Shown here one piece after another: positions 44,978-54,922 of a stretch of DNA of 64,000 nucleotides. The notes under the pieces are model-generated. The model saw nothing but the letters and a program-made list of their open reading frames with translations. It was not told where the DNA came from and made no database searches. The position numbers were made by a program, and so were the translations under genes. Source of the stretch: Streptosporangiales bacterium (GTDB lineage: Bacteria > Actinomycetota > Actinomycetes > Streptosporangiales > WHSR01); assembly GCA_009379995.1 (NCBI GenBank), contig WHSR01000001.1, forward strand, positions 1 through 64,000. The letters are read 5' to 3'. Within the stretch, counting starts at the first letter, position 1. Each line of letters starts with the position of its first letter.

Positions 44978-45090
44978 GTCACTCCAGGAGCGGTCGACAA
45001 CGTACAGCAACGATGCCGACCAGACTTCCCGGCACGCCGTGCTTAGCAGGCTACAAAACCCATCAATTACGACACCGGTGTGTCCGCGGA

Positions 45091-45552
45091 TCAGTCATCC
45101 GGGGGCGACAGGACGAGCATGTCCGGGGGCGGCCGGAACCCGGCCCTCCGGTAGAGCGGCTCGCTGCGCTCCGACGGCCAGACGATGACGCAGTCCAGCC
45201 GTTCGTCCTGGGCATACGAGGTGACAGCATCGATCAGCCGGGTACCTACCCCGGCGCCCCGATGCTCGGGGTCCACGTACGCGTTGGTGAGGTAGCCGAG
45301 ACGCTCGGACTCCTCCGCCGGGTTCGGAACCTTGTCGACGAGCTGCAGGAACACGTGGCCGACCGGGTGGCCGTCGGTCTCGGCGACCCAGGCGACCCAG
45401 CGGTCCGAGGCAAGCGCGGACCGCAGCCATCCGGTGGCGCGTACCACGAACGCCGGCAGTTCCTCCACGGTCGGAGCCTCTTCGGCCCGAAAGGCGTACC
45501 GCAGCCGGGCAAGCTCCTCGGCGTCGACGGGCGTCGCGCGTCGCACCCTCAT
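45091..45552 (-). CDS. GNAT-family N-acetyltransferase
   Basis: A 153-residue acetyltransferase. Acetyl-CoA binding is seen in HRGAGVGTRLIDAV near residue 105, with VAWVAETDGHPVGHVFLQL before and LYRRAGFRPP after. It lies 30 bases after acs in the same direction. In other actinomycetes, GNAT enzymes acetylate and silence acetyl-CoA synthetase, which would fit here but is inference. Confidence 0.85.
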   Translation of the reverse strand: MRVRRATPVDAEELARLRYAFRAEEAPTVEELPAFVVRATGWLRSALASDRWVAWVAETDGHPVGHVFLQLVDKVPNPAEESERLGYLTNAYVDPEHRGAGVGTRLIDAVTSYAQDERLDCVIVWPSERSEPLYRRAGFRPPPDMLVLSPPDD

Positions 45553-45581
45553 GGCCGACGACCCTTCGGAGGATTCGGCGG

Positions 45582-47546
<1,965 letters not shown>

Positions 47547-47708
47547 ACGCCCTCCTTCGTATCGGTCCCGGGCGACAGGTCCACACGGACCACTTCACCA
47601 GCGGGTGCTCCGCCCATAAGTGTCCATCCTTCCCTTGTACTATCCCATTCCTCGTGCCGCGGTGCTCCGCGCTGTGGTCCGCGCTGTGGTCCGGGTAGGG
47701 TCGCCGCC

Positions 47709-48548
47709 GTGAGCGATCCGTTGGCCCGCCTCGCCGCCCTTCCCGGTGTCGCCGACGCGGTCGACGAGGCTCGTACCGCTATCGACCGACTGCGTGCCCA
47801 CCGGGTGCTGCGGCTGCGCGGCGGCGAGGTGTCCGCGGAGTCGGCGTTGCACGGCGCGCGCGCCTCCGCCCTGCTCGAATGCTCCGACCCCGGCTATCCC
47901 GGCGACGCCAGCGACGCCGGGGTGTCGCTGGACCGGATGCGCGCCGGCGAGGTGTACGACCCGGTGGTGCAGGGTGCCCTGCGCGTGCTCGGCGAGCTGG
48001 CCGGCCTGGTGGAAACCTGGCGGCGCGCCCCGCGCCAGGTGTTGGCCAGACTGCACGTGCTCGCCGCGGCCGACCGGATCGACGCCGACGAGCTCGGCCG
48101 GCCGCGGCCGGATGACCAGGTAACGGACACGCTCGGACTCGGCGAGCCCCCGCCTCCCGCGGAGGTGACCGCCCGCCTGGACGCTCTCGCGGCCCTGCTC
48201 ACCGGCCGCACCGGCGCGCCCGCGCCGGTTGTCGCCGCTGTCGTGCACGGTGAGCTGCTCGTGCTGCGGCCGTTTCGGGTGTACAACGGTCTCGTCGCCC
48301 GCGCCGCGGAGCGGCTCACCCTGGTGGAGCGGGGCCTCGACCCGAGGGCGCTGAGCTGTCCCGAGGTCGGGCATTTGGAGCTGCGTGGGGAGTACGTGGA
48401 CGCGGTGCGCGGCTATGCAAGCGGCGAACCCGACGGCGTCGCGGTGTGGGTGCGGCATTGCTGCGCCGCGGTCACCCTGGGTGCGCGCGAGGCGTCGACG
48501 ATCTGCGAGGCGCTGATGCGCGACACGCGCGGAGGCCATAGAGCGTAG
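47709..48548 (+). CDS. Fic-domain-like protein with degenerate active site
   Basis: A 279-residue helical protein. The last 110 residues look like the Fic fold: VVAAVVHGELLVLRPFRVYNGLVARAAERL, shown here in two parts (HGELLVLRPF and RVYNGLVARAAERL). The classical motif HPFxxGNGRxxR is reduced to RPFRVYNGLVAR: the catalytic His is Arg, and the GNGR loop is missing a Gly and its Arg. AMP transfer should not work. Homologues in actinomycetes often carry the vague label oxidoreductase. Starts at GTG, 162 bases from divergent acs. Confidence 0.7.
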   Translation: MSDPLARLAALPGVADAVDEARTAIDRLRAHRVLRLRGGEVSAESALHGARASALLECSDPGYPGDASDAGVSLDRMRAGEVYDPVVQGALRVLGELAGLVETWRRAPRQVLARLHVLAAADRIDADELGRPRPDDQVTDTLGLGEPPPPAEVTARLDALAALLTGRTGAPAPVVAAVVHGELLVLRPFRVYNGLVARAAERLTLVERGLDPRALSCPEVGHLELRGEYVDAVRGYASGEPDGVAVWVRHCCAAVTLGAREASTICEALMRDTRGGHRA

Positions 48549-48570
48549 CCTCCCCGATGTGGAGCGAGAC

Positions 48571-49413
48571 ATGAGTGCACAGACGATCCTCATCACCGGC
48601 GCCACAGACGGCCTGGGCAGCGCTCTCGCCCGCGAGGTCGCTGGGCTGGGTGCGAACGTGCTGTTGCACGGACGGGATTCGGCCCGCGTCGAGGCGATGC
48701 GCCAGGAGATCAGCGAGGCGACCGGGAAACGGGAACTGCGCTGCTACGTCGCCGACCTTGCGGATCTCGCGCAGGTGCGCCGGCTCGCCGAGGAGATCAC
48801 GCAGACCTGCGACCGCCTTGACGTACTGGTCAACAACGCCGGAATCGGCGGGGGACCGCGCGATCGGGCCCGCCGGGAGACCAGCCGGGACGGTTACGAG
48901 CTGCGTTTCGCCGTCAACTACCTCGCGTCGTTCCTGCTCACCGAGACGCTGCTTCCGCTGCTCGACCGCTCGGGTAGCGGCAAAGACGCGCCGGCACGCG
49001 TGGTGAACGTGGCGTCGGTCGGACAGGCGCCGATCGACTTCGACGACGTGATGCTGGAACGCGGATACGACTCGATGCGGGCCTACGCACAGAGCAAGCT
49101 TGCCATGATTACCTGGGGCTTCGATCTGGCCGAACGGTGTGACCCGGCCCGGGTGACGGTGAACAGCCTCCATCCCGCGACCCTGATGGATACCAAGATG
49201 GTGACCGAGTGGTTCGGCTACACGATGAGCACTGTCGCCGAGGGGACCGAGGCGACGCTGCGGCTGGTCACGGCCGAGGAGCTCGACGGCGTGACGGGGC
49301 GCTACTTCGACGGCAAGCGGGAGGCCCGCGCCGACGCGCAGGCGTACGACCCGGCGGCCCGCAGGCGGCTGCGGGAACTGTCGGAGCGGCTGACCGGTAC
49401 CGAGACCTCGTGA
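48571..49413 (+). CDS. Short-chain dehydrogenase/reductase
   Basis: A 280-residue SDR. The nucleotide motif is TGATDGLGSALAREV, the NNAG motif is VNNAGIGG, and the active pair is in YAQSKLAM (YxxxK) with the Ser in NVASVGQ. It looks like a retinol-dehydrogenase-type SDR. The start at 48571 follows GGAGCGAG. Substrate unknown. It ends close to the terminator of the minus-strand RNA. Confidence 0.88.
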   Translation: MSAQTILITGATDGLGSALAREVAGLGANVLLHGRDSARVEAMRQEISEATGKRELRCYVADLADLAQVRRLAEEITQTCDRLDVLVNNAGIGGGPRDRARRETSRDGYELRFAVNYLASFLLTETLLPLLDRSGSGKDAPARVVNVASVGQAPIDFDDVMLERGYDSMRAYAQSKLAMITWGFDLAERCDPARVTVNSLHPATLMDTKMVTEWFGYTMSTVAEGTEATLRLVTAEELDGVTGRYFDGKREARADAQAYDPAARRRLRELSERLTGTETS

Positions 49414-49429
49414 CCTTGCGGTGTCAAGG

Positions 49430-49468
49430 CGCAAAAGCGAACGGCGTCCCGAGGAGTCGGGACGCCGT
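49430..49468 (-). terminator. Strong hairpin terminator
   Basis: A 12-base perfect stem, ACGGCGTCCCGA and TCGGGACGCCGT, with a 4-base loop (GGAG on plus). On the minus strand the stem is followed by TTCGCTTTTGCG, so it ends a transcript read leftward. On the plus strand it also lies just past the SDR stop codon. Confidence 0.75.
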
Positions 49469-49643
49469 CGCGGCACGTCTGACCGGGTTACCATGCGTGC
49501 ACCTCTAGTCCGTCGGAGCGGGTCAAGCCCGTCTCGACTCGCCTTGTCGCGGCTGAACGCGCGTGGGTGCCCGGCAGCCATGCACGGACATGTCCGTATC
49601 TTTTTTCTACGACGCTTTCGCGCTCTTGTGAACCCCCTGCGCG
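49432..49643 (-). ncRNA. Candidate Ms1/MTS2823-type RNA
   Basis: A roughly 212-base non-coding transcript is inferred from a promoter at 49650-49678 and a terminator at 49430-49468. No open frame with protein character is found in it. It lies at the 3' side of the HAD gene, the position where Ms1 (MTS2823), an RNA that binds core RNA polymerase, is encoded in mycobacteria. I cannot align the sequence, so family assignment rests on position, size and transcript signals. Confidence 0.55.
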
Positions 49644-49649
49644 GGACGT

Positions 49650-49678
49650 CTATTACCAGGCTTTAATCCAATATTCAA
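49650..49678 (-). promoter_or_regulatory. Sigma-70-type promoter of the candidate RNA
   Basis: Read on the minus strand, TTGAAT and TAATAG are separated by exactly 17 bases. The region is the most A/T-rich for several kilobases. It is not placed to serve the HAD gene, whose coding end is 22 bases away in the same direction. Confidence 0.65.
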
Positions 49679-49699
49679 TATTATGGCGCTGCTGGGGAT

Positions 49700-50554
49700 T
49701 CAGGCGCTACGTGATCCGGCTGATTGCGACGCACATCGGACACGCCGCCGGTTTGCATACCAGGCGAGGCCGGCCGCGGCGGCAACTGTAGCCGTTGCCG
49801 CGAGCATCGGTCGCTTCTGCAGCCGCCGGTGCAGCTGCTGGTGTAGTCGTTGGCGCAGAGGTACCGGCTGGGTGAAGATCAGAATTGGCCATCCCCGGGC
49901 GAAGGCAAGCCGCCGCAGCGGGCGATCCGGATTCACCGCGTGCGGGTGGCCGACGGCCTCGAGCATGGGTAGGTCGGTGATGGAGTCGCTGTAGGCGTAG
50001 CCGGCGGCGAGATCGTAACCCTGCTCCTCGGCGAGCCGAACGATCGCCTCGGCCTTCGTCTTGGCGTACGCGTAGAACTCGATGTCGCCGGTATAGCGAC
50101 CGTCCTCGATGGCCATCCGGGTCGCGATCACTCGGTCCGCGCCGAGCAGTTCGCCGATCGGCCGGACGATCTCCGCTCCCGAAGAGCTGACGATGACGAC
50201 GTCGTGTCCGTACCCGCGATGACCCTCGATGAGGGCCGCTGCCTCTTCGTAGATGTAGGGGTCGATGAGTTCCGCTAGAGTTTCTTCGATGATCCGCCGG
50301 ACCTGCTGCACCGGCCATCCGCGGCAGAGTTCGGAGACATAGGCGCGCATACGCTCCATATGTTCGTGGTCGGCCCCGCCGAGGCGGAACACGAGCTGGG
50401 CATACGCGCTTCGGAGCACATCCCGTCGGCCGATCAGGCCCCCGTGGTAGAAGGGACGTCCGAACGCGAGAGCGCTCGAGCGGGCGATGATCGTCTTGTC
50501 AAGGTCGAAAAAAGCGGCTATCGAAGAATTTTGGTACTCGACGGGACTGTCCAC
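49700..50554 (-). CDS. HAD-IB family hydrolase
   Basis: A 284-residue haloacid-dehalogenase-type phosphatase, like SerB-related subfamily IB. The nucleophile motif is FFDLDKTIIARSS, the second motif VVIVSSSGAEIV, and the metal-binding motif YAYSDSITDLPML. A C-terminal basic segment and a hydrophobic stretch (residues about 255-272) may touch the membrane. The start is GTG. It resembles Rv3661. Real substrate unknown. Confidence 0.9.
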   Translation of the reverse strand: MDSPVEYQNSSIAAFFDLDKTIIARSSALAFGRPFYHGGLIGRRDVLRSAYAQLVFRLGGADHEHMERMRAYVSELCRGWPVQQVRRIIEETLAELIDPYIYEEAAALIEGHRGYGHDVVIVSSSGAEIVRPIGELLGADRVIATRMAIEDGRYTGDIEFYAYAKTKAEAIVRLAEEQGYDLAAGYAYSDSITDLPMLEAVGHPHAVNPDRPLRRLAFARGWPILIFTQPVPLRQRLHQQLHRRLQKRPMLAATATVAAAAGLAWYANRRRVRCASQSAGSRSA

Positions 50555-50593
50555 GATCAGGCAGCATATGTTGTATCTGTTTAGACTGGAGAC

Positions 50594-50740
50594 GTCGGGG
50601 TCCGCCTAGCCCAGTGGGCAAGAGGCAGCAGAGGCCCCGACAGGAGAGGAGAGGCCATCTCCAATATCGGCCCGGCTCTACCCCCCCGGAGCCGGACCGT
50701 ACGGCGACCCCCGCTCTACCCCCCGGCGGGGGTCGTCTCA
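50594..50740 (+). ncRNA. 6C RNA
   Basis: Two hairpins with C-rich loops sit in a row: CCGGCTC-TACCCCCCCG-GAGCCGG (50672-50695) and CGACCCCCGC-TCTACCCCCCG-GCGGGGGTCG (50705-50735). An earlier stem pairs GTCGGGG (50594) with CCCCGAC (50633). Paired loops with six or more C are the definition of the 6C RNA of actinobacteria, known between ssd and the HAD gene (Rv3660c-Rv3661 in M. tuberculosis). The ends are estimates. Confidence 0.8.
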
Positions 50741-50800
50741 TGTCTGGGGTCGTATACGACGGGTGAGCTGCCGCCCGCCTTTCCATCCACAGGGCCGCCC

Positions 50801-50809
50801 TTGTCCACA
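50801..50809 (+). promoter_or_regulatory. DnaA box upstream of ssd
   Basis: TTGTCCACA, an actinobacterial DnaA-box sequence, lies 75 bases before the ssd start. A related CATCCACA is at about 50774. A single box could occur by chance; see the pair at 54766 and 54794. Confidence 0.4.
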
Positions 50810-50883
50810 GTTCGGCTAAGCCCGGCTTTCCCGAAGTGGCCGGCCGGCGCAACGTGGAGTTCCCATCAATCCGGGAGGTCCAC

Positions 50884-51972
50884 GTGTCCACTCAGGCCGC
50901 CGCCATATCCGTGCGCCCCCTGCTCATTACCGCCGACTCGAACCTGCTCGATGACGTGCTCCGGCTCGCGGCCGCCGCGGACGTCGAGCTCGAGGTCGCC
51001 CACGCCGTCGCGGTAGCCCGCCCGTCCTGGCCGGCCGCCCCGCTCGTCATCGTCGGCGCCGACCTGGCCGAGGATCTGGTCCGGCGCGGTCCGCCGCGGC
51101 GTGCCGGCGTGGTGGTCGTCGGGACCGAACACGACGAGCCCGATATCTGGCCGCTGGCCGTCGCGTTGAGCGCCGAACAGGTGGTCCTGCTTCCGGACTC
51201 GGAGACCTGGCTCGTCGACCGGCTGGCCGACGCGCTGGAGGGGGACGCGCCCCGGGCGGTGACGATGTGCGTCCTCGGCGGCAGGGGCGGCGCGGGGGCG
51301 ACGGTCCTCGCCGCATCCCTGGCCGTCTGCGCAACCCGGTCGGGACGCCGGACGTTGCTCGTCGACGGCGACCCGCTCGGCGGCGGCATCGACCTGGTGC
51401 TCGGCGGTGAGCACACCGCCGGCGCGAGGTGGAGCGACTTCGCCGGGACCCGGGGCAGGCTGAGCTGTTCCACGCTGAGCGACGCCCTGCCCCGGGTAGA
51501 TGAGCTCACCGTGCTTTCCCTGGATCGCGGGGATACCCGGGCGATCCCGGCCGAGGCGATGCGTGCGGTGTTGGCCGCGGCCGAGCGCGGGACCGATCTC
51601 GTCGTGGTCGACCTTCCGCGCAGCCTCGACGAGGCGGCCGAGGAGGCGCTGAGCCGGGCCACAGTGGTTCTGCTGGTCGTGCCGGCCGAGGTGCGGGCAA
51701 CCGTTGCGGCCAGCCGGGTCGTGGGTGCCGTCCGCCGGTGCGCCGCCGACGTTCGGGTGGTCGTACGGGGCCCCGCGCCGACCGGGCTGGAAGGGCAGAC
51801 CATCGCGGAGTCGCTCGGTCTGCCGCTGGCCGGCCGGATGTGCGCCGAGCCCGACCTCGGTGCCGCGCTGGATCGCGGAGAGCCACCGGCCGTCCGGGGC
51901 AAGGGTCCGCTCGCCGAATTCTGCGCCTGGTTCCTCGCTGGTCTGTGGGGCGAGCGGGAGCGGGTCCGATGA
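50884..51972 (+). CDS. ssd: Septum-site-determining-like ATPase Ssd (TadZ/CpaE-like)
   Basis: A 362-residue MinD/CpaE-like protein. An N-terminal receiver-like part (residues 1-125) is followed by the ATPase-like domain. The P-loop is GGRGGAGATVLAASL: both signature lysines of the MinD loop are replaced. VDGDPLGGGID and VVVDLPRS follow. In mycobacteria and Streptomyces this gene is Ssd, linked to septation and to the Tad pilus operon. GTG start with GGGAGG upstream. It overlaps the ATPase gene by four bases. Confidence 0.88.
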   Translation: MSTQAAAISVRPLLITADSNLLDDVLRLAAAADVELEVAHAVAVARPSWPAAPLVIVGADLAEDLVRRGPPRRAGVVVVGTEHDEPDIWPLAVALSAEQVVLLPDSETWLVDRLADALEGDAPRAVTMCVLGGRGGAGATVLAASLAVCATRSGRRTLLVDGDPLGGGIDLVLGGEHTAGARWSDFAGTRGRLSCSTLSDALPRVDELTVLSLDRGDTRAIPAEAMRAVLAAAERGTDLVVVDLPRSLDEAAEEALSRATVVLLVVPAEVRATVAASRVVGAVRRCAADVRVVVRGPAPTGLEGQTIAESLGLPLAGRMCAEPDLGAALDRGEPPAVRGKGPLAEFCAWFLAGLWGERERVR

Positions 51973-53234
51973 ACCACTCGGCCGGCAGCGCGGATCCACG
52001 GCTGGTCGACGCAGTACGGACGCGGCTCGCGGAGGACGGCAGCCAGCCGACCCCCGCGCACGTCGCGGCGGCGGTGCGGGCCGAGGGCGGTGTCCTCGGC
52101 GATGCGGAGGTGTTGGCCCTCAGCTCCGCGCTCAGGGCGGAGCTTGCCGGGGCGGGGCCGCTGGAGCCGCTGCTGCGTGACCCCGAGATCACCGACATCC
52201 TGGTGAACCGCCCGGAAGAGGTCTGGGTGGACGCGGGGGACGGGCTACGACGGGTGGGCGTGCGGTTCTCCGACGAGGCCGCCGTCCGCAGGCTGGCCCA
52301 GCGCCTGGCCGGCGCGGCAGGTAGGCGGCTCGATGACGCTGCGCCGTACGTGGACGCCCGCCTGCCCGACGGCATTCGGCTGCACGCGGTTCTTCCGCCG
52401 GTGGCGTCGGAGGGGACGTGCGTGTCGCTACGGATGCCCCGACGGCGTGCCTTCACCCTGGCGGAGTTGGTCGCGGCCGGAACGGTGCCGGCCGCCGGAG
52501 CACACCTGCTGCGGGCGTTGGTGACCGCTCGGGTCGCCTTCCTCGTCACCGGGGGGACGGGCTCCGGGAAGACCACGTTGCTGTCCGCAATGTTGTCCCT
52601 GGTGGATCCAGGTGAGCGGGTGATCCTGGCCGAGGACTCCGCCGAGCTACGCCCGGCACACGAGCATGTCGTCCGGCTGGAGACTCGACCGCCCAACGTC
52701 GAGGGCGCCGGCGGGGTGACCCTGCACCAGCTGGTCCGCCAGGCCCTCCGGATGCGACCGGACCGGCTGGTCGTCGGAGAGGTCAGGGGCGCCGAGGTGG
52801 TAGACCTGCTGGCCGCCCTCAACACCGGCCACGAGGGCGGGTGCGGCACACTGCACGCCAACACCGCGCTGGACGTGCCCGCCCGGCTGGAGGCGCTCGC
52901 CGGCGCCGCCGGACTTCACCGGGAGGCCCTGCACAGCCAGCTGGCGGCCGCTCACGGCGTGGTGGTCCATCTGGTACGCGACCGCGCCAGCAGACTCCGC
53001 CGGGTGGCCGAGGTCTGCATCCTCCGTCCCGGCGAGAACGCCCTGGTCACTGCCGTCCCGGCGGTGACCTTCGGCAGCGACGGGAGGCTGGTGCACGGCG
53101 ACGGCGCGGCCGAGCTGGCCGACCGTCTGGCGGGCCGGTCGACGGCCGACCGTGAGGCGATTCTCGGCGGGGAGGCCCCCGTCGAGCTGGGGCCGGCGGG
53201 CGGTGGCACGCCGCCAGCGGCCGGGAGGGGGTGA
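51969..53234 (+). CDS. Tad pilus secretion ATPase (TadA/CpaF type)
   Basis: A 421-residue type II/IV secretion ATPase that drives pilus assembly. Walker A is GGTGSGKTTLLSA near residue 195, Walker B includes VVGEVRG, and the His box is GHEGGCGTLHAN. The N-terminal region (residues 40-120) is the usual helical part. It follows ssd with an ATGA overlap. Length is standard. Confidence 0.95.
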   Translation: MNHSAGSADPRLVDAVRTRLAEDGSQPTPAHVAAAVRAEGGVLGDAEVLALSSALRAELAGAGPLEPLLRDPEITDILVNRPEEVWVDAGDGLRRVGVRFSDEAAVRRLAQRLAGAAGRRLDDAAPYVDARLPDGIRLHAVLPPVASEGTCVSLRMPRRRAFTLAELVAAGTVPAAGAHLLRALVTARVAFLVTGGTGSGKTTLLSAMLSLVDPGERVILAEDSAELRPAHEHVVRLETRPPNVEGAGGVTLHQLVRQALRMRPDRLVVGEVRGAEVVDLLAALNTGHEGGCGTLHANTALDVPARLEALAGAAGLHREALHSQLAAAHGVVVHLVRDRASRLRRVAEVCILRPGENALVTAVPAVTFGSDGRLVHGDGAAELADRLAGRSTADREAILGGEAPVELGPAGGGTPPAAGRG

Positions 53235-53241
53235 CCGGGCG

Positions 53242-53991
53242 ATGCTCGCGGAGATCCTCGCCGTGGCCTCCGCCGCTGGCTGCGGGTGGCTGCTCGTCGC
53301 CCCGGGCGCGGCCCGGCGCCGCCTCGGGTTCATCGGCGCGGGGGTTCATCGGCCGCGACCCCGGGTGATGCCCGCCGCCGCGCGACCCCCGGCCTGGTTG
53401 ACCGACCGACTGCGGGGCGCGGCCGTGGAGCGTGTGCGCGGCGCGGCGGCGATCGAGCTCTGCGAGGGCATTGCCGCCGAGCTTCGTGCCGGGCGAACCC
53501 CGGCCGAGGCGTTGCGCAGGGCGAGCGAGGCGACGGAGCCCAGGCTCCTGGCCGACCTCGGGCCGGCGCTGGCCGCGGCGCGTGCCGGCGAGGACGTTTC
53601 CGCGGCGCTGTGCGGTGCTGGCTCCCGTGCCGGTTCCCGTCGAGGTGCGGCGTCCGCCCTGCGTCGGCTCGGCATCTGCTGGCGGGTCGGCGCGGAGTCC
53701 GGCGGCGCGTTCGCGCCTGCGGTAGAGCGGCTGGCCGCCGCGCTGCGGGACGAGGAGTCCGCCGGGCGGGAGGTGGCCGCCCAGCTCGCCGGGGCACGCG
53801 CGGCGGCCCGGTTGCTGGCCGCGTTGCCGTTTCTTGGGCTGCTGCTGGCCCTCGGCCTCGGCGTCGACCCCCTTGCCTTCTGGTTCGACACCCCGGTGGG
53901 CTTCGGCTGTCTTGTGTTGGGTCTCGCCCTGGACATCCTGGGCCTGCTGTGGATGCGGCGGCTGGGGCGGGCGGCCGAGGTCGTCCGGTGA
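53242..53991 (+). CDS. Tad pilus inner-membrane protein TadB
   Basis: A 249-residue type II secretion F-domain protein. It has an N-terminal membrane helix, the F-domain (LCEGIAAELRAGRTPAEALR near residue 75) and two C-terminal membrane helices (LLAALPFLGLLLALGL and LVLGLALDILGLLW). It is the platform for the ATPase. The start at ATG 53242 has a GGGGG ribosome site. It overlaps tadC by four bases. Confidence 0.9.
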   Translation: MLAEILAVASAAGCGWLLVAPGAARRRLGFIGAGVHRPRPRVMPAAARPPAWLTDRLRGAAVERVRGAAAIELCEGIAAELRAGRTPAEALRRASEATEPRLLADLGPALAAARAGEDVSAALCGAGSRAGSRRGAASALRRLGICWRVGAESGGAFAPAVERLAAALRDEESAGREVAAQLAGARAAARLLAALPFLGLLLALGLGVDPLAFWFDTPVGFGCLVLGLALDILGLLWMRRLGRAAEVVR

Positions 53992-54752
53992 GTCCCCTCG
54001 GCGTCTTCGGTGCCGCGCTGCTCACCGCACTGGCCGTTCTGACCCTTCCCCGGCGTACGACAGTTGCGGCCCGACTCCGCCTCGACTCGCTTCTCGGCGC
54101 CCGGCGCGGCAGCGGTCCCGCCCGGACCGGCGTCGCCCCCGAACGGCACCTGCCGTTGGCCCGGCGGCTGGCGGCCGGTGTCGGAGGGATCGCCTGTGCG
54201 CTGCTCGTCGGAGGGGTCGTCGGCGTATTCGTTGGCGCCGGACTGGCCATCGCCCTGGACCGCGGACTGCGCCGGCTGGAGCCTCGGTCGGTGCGTCGGC
54301 GCCGCGAGCTGCTGGCCGCTGACCTGCCGATGGCCGCCGATCTGCTTGCCGCTTGCCTGCTCGCCGGCGCCCCGTTGGACAGGGCCGCGGATGCGGTGAG
54401 CGACGTCCTGGATGGCCCGTTGGCCGAGGAGTTGGCCGACGCCACCGCCCGGATTCGGCTTGGCGCCGAACCCGCGGCGGTGTGGCGTTCCCTCGCCTTC
54501 GTCCCCGCGATGGCGCCGCTCGGCCGGGCGTTGGCCAGGGCGGCAGATAGTGGTGCCCCGCTCGCCGACGCGCTCGTCCGGTTGGCGGACGAGCAGCGCT
54601 CTGCGCGTCGGCGCGCGGCGTTCGTCGCCGCGCAGAAAGTTGGGGTGTGGGCCGCGGCGCCGCTCGGATTGTGTTTCCTTCCGGCCTTTGTGCTTCTTGG
54701 CGTGGTGCCGCTGATCGTCGGCATAGCTCAGCACATAATCGCTCCGCGCTGA
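53988..54752 (+). CDS. Tad pilus inner-membrane protein TadC
   Basis: A 254-residue second F-domain protein. Membrane helices at residues about 1-20 and 60-90 flank a basic loop. The F-domain region is LLAADLPMAADLLAACLLAGAP near residue 108, and the C-terminal helix ends LGVVPLIVGIAQHI. The GTG start overlaps the TadB stop. The two F-domain proteins form the inner-membrane part of the pilus. Confidence 0.88.
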   Translation: MSPLGVFGAALLTALAVLTLPRRTTVAARLRLDSLLGARRGSGPARTGVAPERHLPLARRLAAGVGGIACALLVGGVVGVFVGAGLAIALDRGLRRLEPRSVRRRRELLAADLPMAADLLAACLLAGAPLDRAADAVSDVLDGPLAEELADATARIRLGAEPAAVWRSLAFVPAMAPLGRALARAADSGAPLADALVRLADEQRSARRRAAFVAAQKVGVWAAAPLGLCFLPAFVLLGVVPLIVGIAQHIIAPR

Positions 54753-54765
54753 TCATCTGCCTTTC

Positions 54766-54802
54766 TTGTCCACAGTTTAGACGTATGACGGAATTATCCA
54801 CA
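54766..54802 (+). promoter_or_regulatory. Two DnaA boxes before the pilin gene
   Basis: TTGTCCACA (54766-54774) and TTATCCACA (54794-54802) lie 28 bases apart in the only gap of the tad operon, 120 bases before the pilin start. TTATCCACA is the perfect consensus box. Whether DnaA binds here is untested. Confidence 0.5.
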
Positions 54803-54922
54803 GATGTTGCGCCGTGTCCTGCATCGCGAAGCCATATGACCAATCCTGGGTTCACGCCTCGTCCGGTGAGGCGACCACTGTCCATTAACGGCCGGGATGC
54901 CGGCAAACAGAGGGAGGGCGAG

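Noticed and set aside
50594-50640. tRNA-like D-arm sequence (TAGCCCAGTGGGC) ahead of the C-rich hairpins
   Set aside because: No anticodon or T arm follows; the stem closes after about 46 bases. It fits part of the 6C region better.
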